Shown here piece after piece: positions 25,319 to 34,163 of a stretch of DNA of 64,000 bases. How positions within the stretch are numbered: the stretch's first letter is position 1; each line of letters starts with the position of its first letter. The translations under genes and the position numbers were made by a program. The notes beneath the pieces were generated by a model, which was given only the letters and a program-made list of their open reading frames with translations, did not search any database and was not told the DNA's origin. Origin of the DNA: JBBDYH01 sp040901795 (GTDB lineage Bacteria > Planctomycetota > Planctomycetia > Pirellulales > JALHPA01); NCBI GenBank assembly GCA_040901795.1, contig JBBDYH010000126.1, forward strand, positions 1 through 64,000. The letters are read 5' to 3'.

Positions 25319-27133
25319 TCACTGCTCTTCGATAAGCTGCCGAATCGCCACCATCCGCTCCTGCAGCCGCGCTCGGCCGTCGGGCTTCTGCACCTGCTCG
25401 CGCCACTCGGGGGGCAAAAAGCTCATCTGAGTACATTCGAGCACAGCCGCCAAATCTTGCAACTCTTTTTCCAGTCCCTGCGACGAGGGGATGAATTCGG
25501 CCAGCGATTGGTCCAAATCCCCCCGCGAGACTGCGCCCCTTTTGTCATTGAGCGCCCGTCGCTTGGCCGCCAGCACCACGCTCTCGATGTCCGCGCCGCT
25601 CAATCGCCGCCTCGGATCCACCTCGGGCACGGCGTCGTCGACCAGCGATACCTTGTTCTTCTTCGCCATCACTTTGAACATATCAATGAGCGTCTCGGCG
25701 TCGTGCGGGTAGAACAGCGGAATATGCACCTCCGCCCGCCCCTGACGCTTAAGATCGATCGGCAACAAGTCCGGCCGGCTGGTGAGCAGCATCCACACGA
25801 TCTGCCCACGGAACCGCGTGTTGCCCATCTGGCTGGCGATCATCGAAAAGACTCGGGCTGAGGTGCCGCTGTCGCCGCTGGCTTGCCGGTTGCCAAGCGC
25901 CGCATCCGCCTCATCGACGATCACCAACACCGGCCCCAACGAACGCAGCACCGTCAATACCTGCTCCAGGTTGCCTTCAGTTTCACCGACGTATTTGGAG
26001 CGGAAATTCCGCAACACGACGCAGGGGATGCCGATCGATCCGGCATAGCACTCGGCCAGAAACGTCTTACCCGTGCCGACCGGGCCGCACACCAGATACC
26101 CCATCGGCGCGCTGTCGGCGTGCCCCTGGCGAATCGCGTCGGCGTCGTCTTTGAGCCGCTGGATCGCGTCCTCGTGCCCCACCACCATGTCCAGCGTATG
26201 GTGCGGCTCGATGAACTCGACCAAACCCTGGCACTGCCGCTCGATCATCGTCTTTTTGAGCTGCCGGAAGCGGCCCTGGTCCAGGCGGCGACCCGAGCGC
26301 GCCGCCTGCTGCACGACCACGTTGAGGTTGACCAGGCTCAATCCGTTGGCCAATTCCGCCAACTGAGCGGGTGTGAAGTCCGCTAGCTTCGCAAAGTCCT
26401 GCCCCTTGGTCGCTTGAACGACGAACCCTTCGCGCTGTTTGTCATCCGGCAGCGGCACTTCGACCGCCGCGACGTGCGGGCTTTGCAGGAGCCGTTCGTT
26501 CACTTCAGCCAATCGATCCGCGATCAGACAGAATGCCATATTCACGCGTTTGATATGCGGGTTTTGCGCCCAGGCCAAAAAACGCACCAGCCGCGAGGCA
26601 TTACCACGGGCCAGCGCGTCAAGATCGCCGGCCGGCACAAGGTATTGTGCATAATCAAAGACCAGCGCCAGGCTCTTGCGGTTCGTCGGCTCTTCGACCA
26701 GGTTCCGCTCGATGAACGCGTCGAGCCCCAACAGGAGCTTGTCCGGCTCGCGCGGCCAGGTAATCGGTTCGCCCCACCGCGCGGTCAGATACTGCATCAT
26801 CCCTTGCAGTCGCTTGGCGTCGCCGCCGGCCATCGCTCGCAAGCCGCGGCTCAGGTCGTAGCTGAGCACGATGTCCCATTTGCCGAAGACCTGCTGGCTC
26901 AAAAACTCTGCGAGGCTGCAATAACGGTCGCCGCCGCTGGCCCCGCCACCGCCGCCCGGACACCGAATAAAGTCGTGGACGTTGCCATGCAGCACGAATA
27001 CGCAAGTGGTGCCCGAGAAATACAAATCTGCCATCTCGCGCGCCCACGACGGATACCACTCCGGCAGCGGTTCGCGCGCAGGGGGCGCGTCGGCCGTCAG
27101 CGTGGTCGTGTTGTCGGTTTCGGTGTGGAGCAT
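25319..27133 (-). CDS. AAA+ ATPase with degenerate first and active second domain
   Basis: A 604-residue cytoplasmic protein with AAGGAAGG just upstream of its ATG. The N-terminal ~300 residues look like an AAA-type domain without Walker A (CVFVLHGNVHDFI, and LALVFDYAQYLVP in place of Walker B). The second domain is a classical AAA: Walker A GPVGTGKTF near residue 353, Walker B VLVIVDEADAALG near 403, arginine-finger region DLKRQGRAEVHIP near 462, and the helical lid LSGADIESVVLAAKRRALND. Classical AAA proteins thread or remodel proteins and filaments; placed directly after pspA, PspA polymers on the membrane are the natural substrate. That link is inference from position. Confidence 0.9.
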   Translation of the reverse strand: MLHTETDNTTTLTADAPPAREPLPEWYPSWAREMADLYFSGTTCVFVLHGNVHDFIRCPGGGGGASGGDRYCSLAEFLSQQVFGKWDIVLSYDLSRGLRAMAGGDAKRLQGMMQYLTARWGEPITWPREPDKLLLGLDAFIERNLVEEPTNRKSLALVFDYAQYLVPAGDLDALARGNASRLVRFLAWAQNPHIKRVNMAFCLIADRLAEVNERLLQSPHVAAVEVPLPDDKQREGFVVQATKGQDFAKLADFTPAQLAELANGLSLVNLNVVVQQAARSGRRLDQGRFRQLKKTMIERQCQGLVEFIEPHHTLDMVVGHEDAIQRLKDDADAIRQGHADSAPMGYLVCGPVGTGKTFLAECYAGSIGIPCVVLRNFRSKYVGETEGNLEQVLTVLRSLGPVLVIVDEADAALGNRQASGDSGTSARVFSMIASQMGNTRFRGQIVWMLLTSRPDLLPIDLKRQGRAEVHIPLFYPHDAETLIDMFKVMAKKNKVSLVDDAVPEVDPRRRLSGADIESVVLAAKRRALNDKRGAVSRGDLDQSLAEFIPSSQGLEKELQDLAAVLECTQMSFLPPEWREQVQKPDGRARLQERMVAIRQLIEEQ

Positions 27134-27146
27134 GGTTGCCTTCCTT

Positions 27147-27269
27147 GCTCCCAGGCTCCGCCTGGGAACACACTGTCTGCGAGGCTCTGCCTCGCTCGCT
27201 TGCGAGAACTGCAGGTCAGCAGGCGGAGCCTGCCCGGCAGTGCGTTCCCAGGCGGAGCCTGGGAACGAG
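27147..27269. repeat. GTTCCCAGGC composite palindrome element, copy A
   Basis: The element starts with CTCCCAGGCTCCGCCTGGGA, has an inner GAGGCTCTGCCTC palindrome, and ends with GTTCCCAGGCGGAGCCTGGG then AACGAG. It fills the gap between pspA and the AAA+ gene. Related copies are at 40666-40810 and 51615-51743. Confidence 0.8.
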
Positions 27270-27275
27270 TTGCGA

Positions 27276-28028
27276 CTACGTCTCCGTCTGGGTTACCTTC
27301 GCCGCCGGTCCGAGCTCTTTTTGCGTCTCGCTAATGCCGGCTGTCTCGGGCGTGACTAATCCCATCTGCACCTCGAAATCGCGGAGCGCCTGGTCGGCCA
27401 TCGTCTTCTCCATGGCTTGCTCGGCCTTGATGTCGGCCAGTCCCTCCCCCGACAGGTCCGCGGCCACACGCGCCTTCGCGCGATTGAGGCTGATCTTATC
27501 TTGAATCACCTGCTCGATCTGGCCGAAGTCCGTAGTCACGTCAAAGTTGAAGCTGGTGGCCAGCTTGGCCATCTCGGCCTCCGCGCGGCTCATCTTCAGC
27601 TCCGCGTCGTATTTGGCGATCGTCTCGCGGACTTGCGTCAGCTTACTGGTGGCGTGCTTGATCTTGGCCACGTTGTTGTTGTACGCTTCTTCGTGCATCG
27701 CAAGTTGGTTCAGGTTCTCGGTCTGCTGGTTCTTGGCCTTCTGCAATTCGAGGGCGAATTTCGAGGCGGTATCGCGATCCCCCGACTGCAAATAGGCCTT
27801 CACCTTAGCCTCCAGCGAGGCCACGTGCTGCTTGTCCCCCGCCACCTGCCGGCTGACGCGCTCGACCAGGGCCCGGTACTGCTCCAGCCCCTCGCGGCCT
27901 TCCTTGAGCTGCGCGACTGCCGTGTCGTACTCGTACTGCATCTGCGCAATCGGGTCGGCCGTCCAGAAGAAGTTGGCCAGCTTGTTGACCTGCGCTCGCA
28001 GGGCGTGCCATAGTTTTCCAAAAATCAT
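27276..28028 (-). CDS. pspA: PspA/IM30 (Vipp1) family protein
   Basis: A 250-residue ESCRT-III-like coiled-coil protein from the ATG at 28028 (MIFGKLWHALRAQVNKLANF). The short amphipathic N-terminus is followed by DPIAQMQYEYDTAVAQLKEG, long helices with heptads, and an acidic C-terminal tail ending VTQTET. PspA polymerises on stressed inner membranes to limit proton leakage. It is about 25 residues longer than E. coli PspA. No pspB, pspC or pspF is nearby; instead the AAA+ ATPase, binding protein, permease and ABC ATPase follow. It is the first gene of this minus-strand run. An upstream extension of the frame crosses the repeat at 28045-28182 and was not used. Confidence 0.92.
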   Translation of the reverse strand: MIFGKLWHALRAQVNKLANFFWTADPIAQMQYEYDTAVAQLKEGREGLEQYRALVERVSRQVAGDKQHVASLEAKVKAYLQSGDRDTASKFALELQKAKNQQTENLNQLAMHEEAYNNNVAKIKHATSKLTQVRETIAKYDAELKMSRAEAEMAKLATSFNFDVTTDFGQIEQVIQDKISLNRAKARVAADLSGEGLADIKAEQAMEKTMADQALRDFEVQMGLVTPETAGISETQKELGPAAKVTQTET

Positions 28029-28044
28029 CGAGGCGCCTTTCCCT

Positions 28045-28182
28045 TTTGGAGTGCGGCGACTTGTCGCCGCTTTCAATTTCAAACCGGTTGGTCGATGCGA
28101 GTATTCGTCCACAAGAGTCCACGGAAATCCAAAGCGGCTTCGGCGCGAGCTCAGCCGAGCGGCGACGAGTCGCCGCGCTCCA
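28045..28182. repeat. TTTGGAGTGC inverted-repeat element directly upstream of pspA
   Basis: The left end is TTTGGAGTGCGGCGACTTGT then CGCCGC; the right end is GCGGCGACGAGTCGCCGCGC then TCCA. About 138 bases, noncoding. It starts 17 bases upstream of the pspA ATG, so it forms the leader or promoter region of the cluster. Related to 16934-17053. Confidence 0.75.
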
Positions 28183-28395
28183 TACACTTGACGTTCTTGT
28201 AACGCTCATGGTACGGCATGTCAATCAGCCGTGCTATCGCATGGATTCGCGTGGCGGTAGACTGCTGGAACGAACTTGGCTTGCCCACCCCATGCAAGCT
28301 AAAGCTTGACCTCCAACGGCCCGCTTATGACGCCGGCAACGCTTTTGCACGACGTGCGCTGGCGGTGAGCTTTAACGATCAATACAGGGACCCTG

Positions 28396-28866
28396 ATGCG
28401 AATTGCCATCGGTTGTGACCACGCCGGCTTTCCCATGAAGGCAACGTTGGTCGAAGAGATAAAACGTGCCGGGCACGAAGTCGATGACGTCGGCGCGCCG
28501 GACGCCAGGCCGTCGGATTATCCCGACTTCGCCCGCGCCGTAGGCGAGCGAGTGGCTTCGCTCCGCGCTGATCGCGGGGTGGTCGTCTGCGGCAGCGGCG
28601 TGGGCGCCTCGGTGGCGGCCAACAAGGTGCCACGCGTGCGAGCCGCCTTGTGCCACGATACCTTCTCGGCGCGGCAAGGCGTCGAGGACGATGACTTGAA
28701 CGTGCTCTGCCTCGGCGCGCGCGTCATCGGCCCGGAACTTGCCAAGGAGGTACTGCTAGCGTTCCTCAAGTCGCGTTTTTCGCAGGCCGAGCGGCATGTC
28801 CGGCGGTTGGGCAAGATCAAAGCCATCGAGACCGATGCGCGCGAAGGGTTATTCGACGAGCCGTAG
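28396..28866 (+). CDS. rpiB: Ribose-5-phosphate isomerase B (RpiB/LacAB family)
   Basis: A 156-residue full-length sugar-phosphate isomerase that interconverts ribose 5-phosphate and ribulose 5-phosphate in the pentose phosphate pathway. The opening MRIAIGCDHAGFPMKATL carries the phosphate-binding CDHAG, and Cys65 in VVVCGSGVGASVAANK is the catalytic base. The distal motif reads GVEDDDLNVLCLG; an E/D replaces the His often seen there in related proteins, so the exact aldose substrate is less sure. AGGGA lies five bases before the ATG. It stands alone, divergent from pspA. Confidence 0.88.
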   Translation: MRIAIGCDHAGFPMKATLVEEIKRAGHEVDDVGAPDARPSDYPDFARAVGERVASLRADRGVVVCGSGVGASVAANKVPRVRAALCHDTFSARQGVEDDDLNVLCLGARVIGPELAKEVLLAFLKSRFSQAERHVRRLGKIKAIETDAREGLFDEP

Positions 28867-29007
28867 GCGGTTTGTAGCAGGCACACTCCGTGTGCCGTTC
28901 CGCCCGCCGTGGCGGGCGGGGTACAATCGGCCCGATTTTCAGCATTACCCAAATTTTGACGCCTCGGTAAGATACAGAAGTCAGTCCCACCGTCAGTGGC
29001 CTCGATG

Positions 29008-29110
29008 TGTAGGGAACGGCCTCCGTGCCGCTCCGGCCTGCCAAACGATTTGCCCACACTGGTTGGCACTGGTTGGCGCCTCCGGAACGCCACAGAGGGC
29101 GTTCCCTACA
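29008..29110. repeat. TGTAGGGAACG MITE-like element, copy 1
   Basis: A 103-base element with terminal inverted repeats: TGTAGGGAACGGCCTCCGTG on the left and CCACAGAGGGCGTTCCCTAC then A on the right. It includes a short direct repeat (TGGTTGGCACTGGTTGGC). It lies upstream of sucA. The reverse complement resembles 43034-43126 along its length. Confidence 0.8.
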
Positions 29111-29165
29111 GAATTGATCTCAACTAGCAACACCGTGGGCCGCACCATTTCAGGACCAAACCAGG

Positions 29166-32000
29166 ATGCAAGAGTCTCTCGAAGGGCTCGATACCTTGAG
29201 CCTGTCGTTTGTCGAAGGTCTGTACGCTGATTATCTGAGCGATCCGGAAAGCGTCTCGCCCGATTGGCGCAACTATTTCGAGGAAACGTCCAACGGCAAT
29301 GGCGTCGCCAACGGCGTCCCCGGTCCGCAATTCCGCCTGGGGCCCAGCTTTCATCCGCCCAGCTTGTTCAGCGCTCCGCGAATCGTGGCGGCAGATGGCA
29401 ATGGTCACGCCACGGCGACCGAACAAATGAACGTGGCGATCTTGCAGGATCGCCTGGATCAGCTCGTCCGCGCCTATCGCGTGCGCGGCCATCTGGTCGC
29501 GCAAATTGACCCGCTCGGCTTGCCGAGGCCCGAGCTCCCGGAACTCGATCCGGCGTTCTACCACTTCAGCGAAGCCGACCTCGATCGGACGTTCTCGACC
29601 GACACCATCGAGGGCCCGCAGCAAATGACGCTGCGCCAGATCGTCGCCCGCCTCCGCAATACGTACTGTCGCATGATCGGCGTGCAGTTCATGCACATGG
29701 ACGACCTGCGTGTGCGGCAATGGCTACAAGACCGCATGGAGCGCACCGAGAACCGCTGTTACCTCAGCCGCAAGGAGCAGCTCAAGATCCTCAAACGCCT
29801 GACCGACGCGGTGATCTTCGAAGACTTTATTCAGAAGCGGTTCCAGGGCGCCAAGAGTTTTTCGCTGGAAGGGGCCGAAAGCTTGATCCCGCTTTTGGAG
29901 TTGACTATCGAAAAAGCCGGCGAACAGAAGACTGACGAAATCGTGCTGGCCATGGCGCATCGCGGCCGGCTCAACGTGTTGGCCAACATCATGGGCAAAT
30001 CCGCCCAGCAGATCTTCCGCGAGTTCTCCGACCTTGATCCTGAGCTGCACATTGGCCGCGGCGACGTGAAGTACCACCTCGGCTACTCCAATGACTGGAT
30101 GACCGCCTCAGGCCACAAGGTCCACCTGTCGCTGTGCTTTAACCCCAGCCACTTGGAGTTTGTGAACCCTGTCGCCGTCGGCCGCATGCGCGCCAAGCAG
30201 GACCGCGCCGAAGACCACCTCCGCCACCGGGGATTGGTGATCATGATTCATGGCGACGCAGCCTTCGCCGGCGAGGGTGTCGTGCAGGAGACGCTCAACC
30301 TCAGTCAGCTCGAAGGCTACAAAGTCGGCGGCACGCTCCACGTCGTAGTCAACAATCAGATCGGCTTTACGACCAATCCCTCCGAAGCGCGGAGCTGCAC
30401 CTACGCCACCGATATCGCCAAGATGCTGCAAATCCCGATCTTCCACGTCAACGGCGAAGATCCGGAGGCGGTCGCGCAGTGCGTGCGCCTGGCGATGGAC
30501 TTCCGCCGCGACTTCCAGCGCGACGTGGTCATCGACATGTATTGCTATCGCCGCCGCGGTCACAACGAGGGCGACGAGCCGTCATTCACGCAACCGCAGC
30601 TTTACAAGGCCATCCGCGAGCGAAAGAGTGTCCGCGAGGGTTATCTCGATCATCTGCTGAAGCTCGGCGGCGTGACGCGCGAAGAAGCCGACCGGATTGC
30701 CGAGGAACACCGCGACAAGCTCGACAAGGAGCTTAGCGTGGCACGCAGCGACTCCTACGTGCCGCGCACCGACATCGGCGGGTTCTGGGCGTTCTACATC
30801 GGCGGCCGCGAGCGCGAGGCGGCCGAAGTCGATACCGGCATGAAGAAGGACAAGCTCGCGGCGCTGCTTGAGGTGCAGACGCAGCTCCCGCCCGACTTCC
30901 GGCTGCACCCGACGATCGAGCGGACCGTGCTCAAACCGCGTTTGCAAATGGCGCAAGGCGAGCGGCCCCTCGATTGGGGCGGAGCCGAGGCGCTCGCGCT
31001 GGCCAGCTTGTTAGACGGCGGCCTGCGTGTACGGATCAGCGGACAGGACGCCGAGCGCGGCACGTTCAGCCATCGCCACGCCGTTTTGCACGATGTGGAA
31101 AATGGCCGCACCTACATGCCGCTCCGCAATCTCAATCCGTTTCAAGCGCCGGTCGAGATCTACAACAGTCCCTTGTCCGAAGCCGGCGTGCTGGGTTTCG
31201 ACTACGGCTACAGCCTCGATTGCCCCGATGGACTCGTGGTCTGGGAGGCACAGTTCGGCGACTTTGCCAACGCCGCGCAGGTGATCATTGACCAGTTCAT
31301 CGTTAGCGCCGAGGAGAAGTGGAACCGCCTGTCCGGCATCGTGCTGTTGCTGCCGCATGGCTTCGAGGGACAGGGGCCCGAACACAGCAGTGCGCGGCTG
31401 GAGCGATTTCTCAGCTTGGCGGCGAAAGACAATATCCAGGTTTGCAACCTGACTACACCGGCGCAGTTCTTCCACGCGCTGCGGCGGCAGGTGCTGCGCG
31501 TGTGGCGCAAGCCGCTGGTGATCATGACGCCCAAGTCGCTGTTGCGGCATCCGCAGGCAATTTCGACGCTTGACGAATGTGCCACCGGCGCGTTCCAGCG
31601 CGTGATTCCCGACATCGCGCCGGCGCGCGCCGGCCAGATCGAGCGGATCGTCCTTTGCGCCGGCAAGATCTATTACGAGCTTGCGCAGAAACGTGAAGAT
31701 TTGAAGCGCCCCAATGTGGCGATCCTCCGCATCGAGCAGCTTTATCCGCTGCCGCGCGATTTGCTCCGCAAGACGCTGGCCGACTACGCCGATGGCACGC
31801 CGGTCTACTGGGTGCAAGAAGAGCCGGAGAACATGGGCGCCTGGCGCTTTCTCCGTGTCAATCTCGGCGAGCGGCTGTTCGATCGCTTCCCCTTCGCCGG
31901 CATCTGCCGCGCCAGCGCCGCCAGCCCCGCCACCGGCTCGAAGAGCAGTCATATGATTGAGCAGGAGAAGCTGCTATCCGCGGCGTTCGGGGACGTGTGA
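29166..32000 (+). CDS. sucA: 2-oxoglutarate dehydrogenase E1 component
   Basis: A 944-residue thiamine-diphosphate-dependent decarboxylase, full length for OdhA/SucA. The N-terminal E2-binding segment (LSLSFVEGLYADYLSDPESV) is followed by the LVRAYRVRGHLVAQIDPLG domain. TPP/Mg residues lie in MIHGDAAFAGEGVVQETLNL near residue 365 and VVNNQIGFTTNP near 396, with RHRGLVI and MYCYRRRGHNEGDEPSFTQP also present. The C-terminal transketolase-like half is complete. It produces succinyl-E2 from 2-oxoglutarate in the citric acid cycle. It is followed at 200 bases by E2 and further on by E3. Confidence 0.95.
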   Translation: MQESLEGLDTLSLSFVEGLYADYLSDPESVSPDWRNYFEETSNGNGVANGVPGPQFRLGPSFHPPSLFSAPRIVAADGNGHATATEQMNVAILQDRLDQLVRAYRVRGHLVAQIDPLGLPRPELPELDPAFYHFSEADLDRTFSTDTIEGPQQMTLRQIVARLRNTYCRMIGVQFMHMDDLRVRQWLQDRMERTENRCYLSRKEQLKILKRLTDAVIFEDFIQKRFQGAKSFSLEGAESLIPLLELTIEKAGEQKTDEIVLAMAHRGRLNVLANIMGKSAQQIFREFSDLDPELHIGRGDVKYHLGYSNDWMTASGHKVHLSLCFNPSHLEFVNPVAVGRMRAKQDRAEDHLRHRGLVIMIHGDAAFAGEGVVQETLNLSQLEGYKVGGTLHVVVNNQIGFTTNPSEARSCTYATDIAKMLQIPIFHVNGEDPEAVAQCVRLAMDFRRDFQRDVVIDMYCYRRRGHNEGDEPSFTQPQLYKAIRERKSVREGYLDHLLKLGGVTREEADRIAEEHRDKLDKELSVARSDSYVPRTDIGGFWAFYIGGREREAAEVDTGMKKDKLAALLEVQTQLPPDFRLHPTIERTVLKPRLQMAQGERPLDWGGAEALALASLLDGGLRVRISGQDAERGTFSHRHAVLHDVENGRTYMPLRNLNPFQAPVEIYNSPLSEAGVLGFDYGYSLDCPDGLVVWEAQFGDFANAAQVIIDQFIVSAEEKWNRLSGIVLLLPHGFEGQGPEHSSARLERFLSLAAKDNIQVCNLTTPAQFFHALRRQVLRVWRKPLVIMTPKSLLRHPQAISTLDECATGAFQRVIPDIAPARAGQIERIVLCAGKIYYELAQKREDLKRPNVAILRIEQLYPLPRDLLRKTLADYADGTPVYWVQEEPENMGAWRFLRVNLGERLFDRFPFAGICRASAASPATGSKSSHMIEQEKLLSAAFGDV

Positions 32001-32011
32001 GTTGAGGAGTG

Positions 32012-32110
32012 TCTGGTGACCTGGTAGCTGGTTGCCTGGTTTGGCACACTCGCTCCGGCCTGCCCGCCAGACGCCAGCCCACCCAGACACCAGACACCAG
32101 ACACCAGACG
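32012..32110. repeat. ACACCAG/CTGGTGT low-complexity spacer
   Basis: The run GTGTCTGGTGACCTGGTAGC on the left and tandem ACACCAG units (GACACCAGACACCAGACACC) on the right form an inverted, slippage-prone spacer between the E1 and E2 genes. A related GTGTCTGGTGGCCTGGTG lies at about 51587-51604. Confidence 0.6.
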
Positions 32111-32200
32111 CCTGCCCCTTCGTCATTTGGCCTGCAGGTTGCTACACTAACCGGCGCGGATCGCTTACTTCGTCTTGCACTTAGCCCAGCTCACGCAGCC

Positions 32201-33640
32201 ATGCCTGTCGAATTAAAGGTTCCCGCGGTCGGCGAGTCGGTCACGGAGGTCCAGATCGGTCAGTGGCGCAAGCGCGAAGGGGATCGCGTCGAGCGCGATG
32301 AAAGCGTCGTGGAGATCGAAAGCGATAAGGCGACAGTCGATCTGGTTGCGCCCTCGGCCGGCATCGTCGCCAAGATGCTCAAGAAACAAGGAGAAACCGC
32401 CGCCGTCGGCGAGACCATCGGCTATCTTAATCCGCCCGGCGAAGCGCCTGCAGGTGATGGCCAATCCCCAGCGGCCGGCGCCACCGTCGCCGTCGAACGG
32501 CATCCGGGTCAGACTGCGATCGGTGCAGTGCAGGCTTCCGCCGAGGGTGCCGCGCCGCCGGCAAAACCTTCGGCGCCGCCTTTAGCAGCCGCGAAGGCTG
32601 CTGAGAAGCCGCCCGCCAAAACTGCGGCGCGCATCATGCCTGCCGCCGAGCGGCTGATGTCCGAGCACGGAATCGATCCCGCCAGCGTGCAAGGCACCGG
32701 CCCCGGCGGGCGTGTGCTCAAAGAGGACGTCCAACGGCGGATCGATCAAAGCGCACCCGTAAAGCCGCGCTCCGCTCCGCAGGCCGAGCCCGCTGCTCTA
32801 CGACGGCCGTCCGAGGCCGTCGCTGAGCCTGAAAGCCGTGTCACCACTTCGCCACCGCCGGCGCCCGCTGCCCCGGCCACGAAGCTGCCGGCGGAAAAAG
32901 CCGACCTGGAAATCGGCCCCCGTTATCTGGTCGAGGCGAACCGCGAGGAAGAGTTCATCGTGATGAGCCCGATTCGTCGCCGCATTGCCGAGCGGCTGGT
33001 CGAGGCCCAGCACACCGCGGCCCTTCTGACCACGTTCAACGAGATCGACATGAGCGAGGTCATGGCGCTGCGGGCGAAGTTCAAGGAGGTGTACCAGGAG
33101 AAGTACGGGGTCAAGCTCGGCTTCATGTCGTTCTTCGTCAAGGCCGTGGTCGATGCCCTTAAACAAGTGCCCCAGGTGAACTCGGAAATCCGCGAGCCGC
33201 ACGTCGTCTACAAGAACTACTACGACATTGGCATCGCCGTCGGCGGCGGCAAGGGTCTCGTCGTGCCGATCCTCCGCAACGCCGAGTTCTTAAGCTTCGC
33301 CGAGATCGAAATAACCATTGGCGATTTCGCCCGCCGCGCCGCCGAGAACAAAATCCGCCTCGACGAGCTGCAAGGCGGCACCTTCACCATTTCTAACGGC
33401 GGCGTCTACGGCTCGCTGCTTTCGACGCCGATCGTCAACCCGCCCCAAAGCGCCATTCTCGGCCTGCACGCCATCCAGGACCGCCCCGTCGCCCTCAAGG
33501 GCCAGGTCGTCATCCGCCCGATGATGTACGTCGCGCTCACCTACGACCACCGCGTCGTCGATGGCCGCGAAGCGGTGACCTTCCTCAAGCGCATCAAAGA
33601 CGGGATCGAAGACCCGACGCGGCTATTGATCGAGGTGTGA
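32201..33640 (+). CDS. sucB: Dihydrolipoyllysine-residue succinyltransferase (E2 of OGDH)
   Basis: A 479-residue E2 enzyme from the ATG at 32201 (MPVELKVPAVGESVTEVQIG). An N-terminal lipoyl domain carries the lipoylated Lys near residue 43 (EIESDKATVDLV). An Ala/Pro linker follows, then a peripheral-subunit-binding domain (RIMPAAERLMSEHG to GGRVLKEDV, ~143-180), a second linker, and the catalytic domain with the His-Asp motif in TYDHRVVDGREAV near residue 450. It transfers succinyl to CoA. One lipoyl domain only. The upstream open extension is repeat-derived. Confidence 0.95.
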   Translation: MPVELKVPAVGESVTEVQIGQWRKREGDRVERDESVVEIESDKATVDLVAPSAGIVAKMLKKQGETAAVGETIGYLNPPGEAPAGDGQSPAAGATVAVERHPGQTAIGAVQASAEGAAPPAKPSAPPLAAAKAAEKPPAKTAARIMPAAERLMSEHGIDPASVQGTGPGGRVLKEDVQRRIDQSAPVKPRSAPQAEPAALRRPSEAVAEPESRVTTSPPPAPAAPATKLPAEKADLEIGPRYLVEANREEEFIVMSPIRRRIAERLVEAQHTAALLTTFNEIDMSEVMALRAKFKEVYQEKYGVKLGFMSFFVKAVVDALKQVPQVNSEIREPHVVYKNYYDIGIAVGGGKGLVVPILRNAEFLSFAEIEITIGDFARRAAENKIRLDELQGGTFTISNGGVYGSLLSTPIVNPPQSAILGLHAIQDRPVALKGQVVIRPMMYVALTYDHRVVDGREAVTFLKRIKDGIEDPTRLLIEV

Positions 33641-33705
33641 CACTAACTGCCTATCGCGGCAACCCACGAAAAACACATTTACCGCGATGACGGTGGAGTC
33701 ACGGA

Positions 33706-33796
33706 AAAGCCCCGGAGGGGCGACATTTAGTAGCCGGGGGCGCCAGCCCCCGGAACAAGTCCAAAGAATATGTTAAAGCCCCGGAGGGGCGACATT
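33706..33796. repeat. Composite GGGGCGACAT element, copy 1
   Basis: The block AAGCCCCGGAGGGGCGACAT at 33706 is followed by AGTAGCCGGGGGCGCCAGCC then CCCGGAA. About 20 bases later the first block recurs (33775-33796). About 91 bases with the same block order as copies at 35679-35768 and 57946-58034. Confidence 0.85.
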
Positions 33797-33822
33797 GTGG
33801 AACGGCTCGAGGAGAACCTCCG

Positions 33823-34044
33823 ATGATTGCAAGGCACAAGTATACGGCTGAAGAGCTAGTGAAACAGGCCGAACTCCTAACGGCGGCCGGTCAAGAAGCC
33901 GTTCGCGAGGCGCTCCTCTTTCATAAACGTAACGGTAACTCAATTGCGGTCTGGCGCGATGGCCGGGTAGTCATCGTTCCAGCGGAGGAAATCGTGGTCG
34001 ATCCTCCGACCTCGAACAGCGATCCGGCAAGCCCCTCGTCTTAA
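33823..34044 (+). CDS. Small hypothetical protein
   Basis: A 73-residue protein. GAGGAG eight bases before the ATG makes the start convincing. It begins MIARHKYTAEELVKQAELLT (helical) and continues KRNGNSIAVWRDGRVVIVPA, a short beta hairpin, then a Pro/Ser tail. The shape resembles small antitoxin-like or DNA-associated proteins, but no family is recognised. It lies between the E2 and E3 genes of the oxoglutarate dehydrogenase set, on the same strand, so it would be co-transcribed with them. Confidence 0.55.
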   Translation: MIARHKYTAEELVKQAELLTAAGQEAVREALLFHKRNGNSIAVWRDGRVVIVPAEEIVVDPPTSNSDPASPSS

Positions 34045-34089
34045 TTTACCCGTCCGTCTACCTCGCTGTTCCGCAAATTCAGACGAATC

Positions 34090-34163
34090 AGCCACAGATG
34101 AACACCGATGAACACAGATAGACTCCTGCTGACGATCTGTGTTCATTCGTGTTAATCTGTGGC
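34090..34163. repeat. Inverted repeat AGCCACAGATGAACAC type
   Basis: The left arm AGCCACAGATGAACACCGAT then GAACACAGAT (34090-34119) is an imperfect reverse complement of the right arm 34134-34163 (ATCTGTGTTCATTCGTGTTA then ATCTGTGGCT). The 14-base loop makes a long hairpin just upstream of lpdA. Confidence 0.8.
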
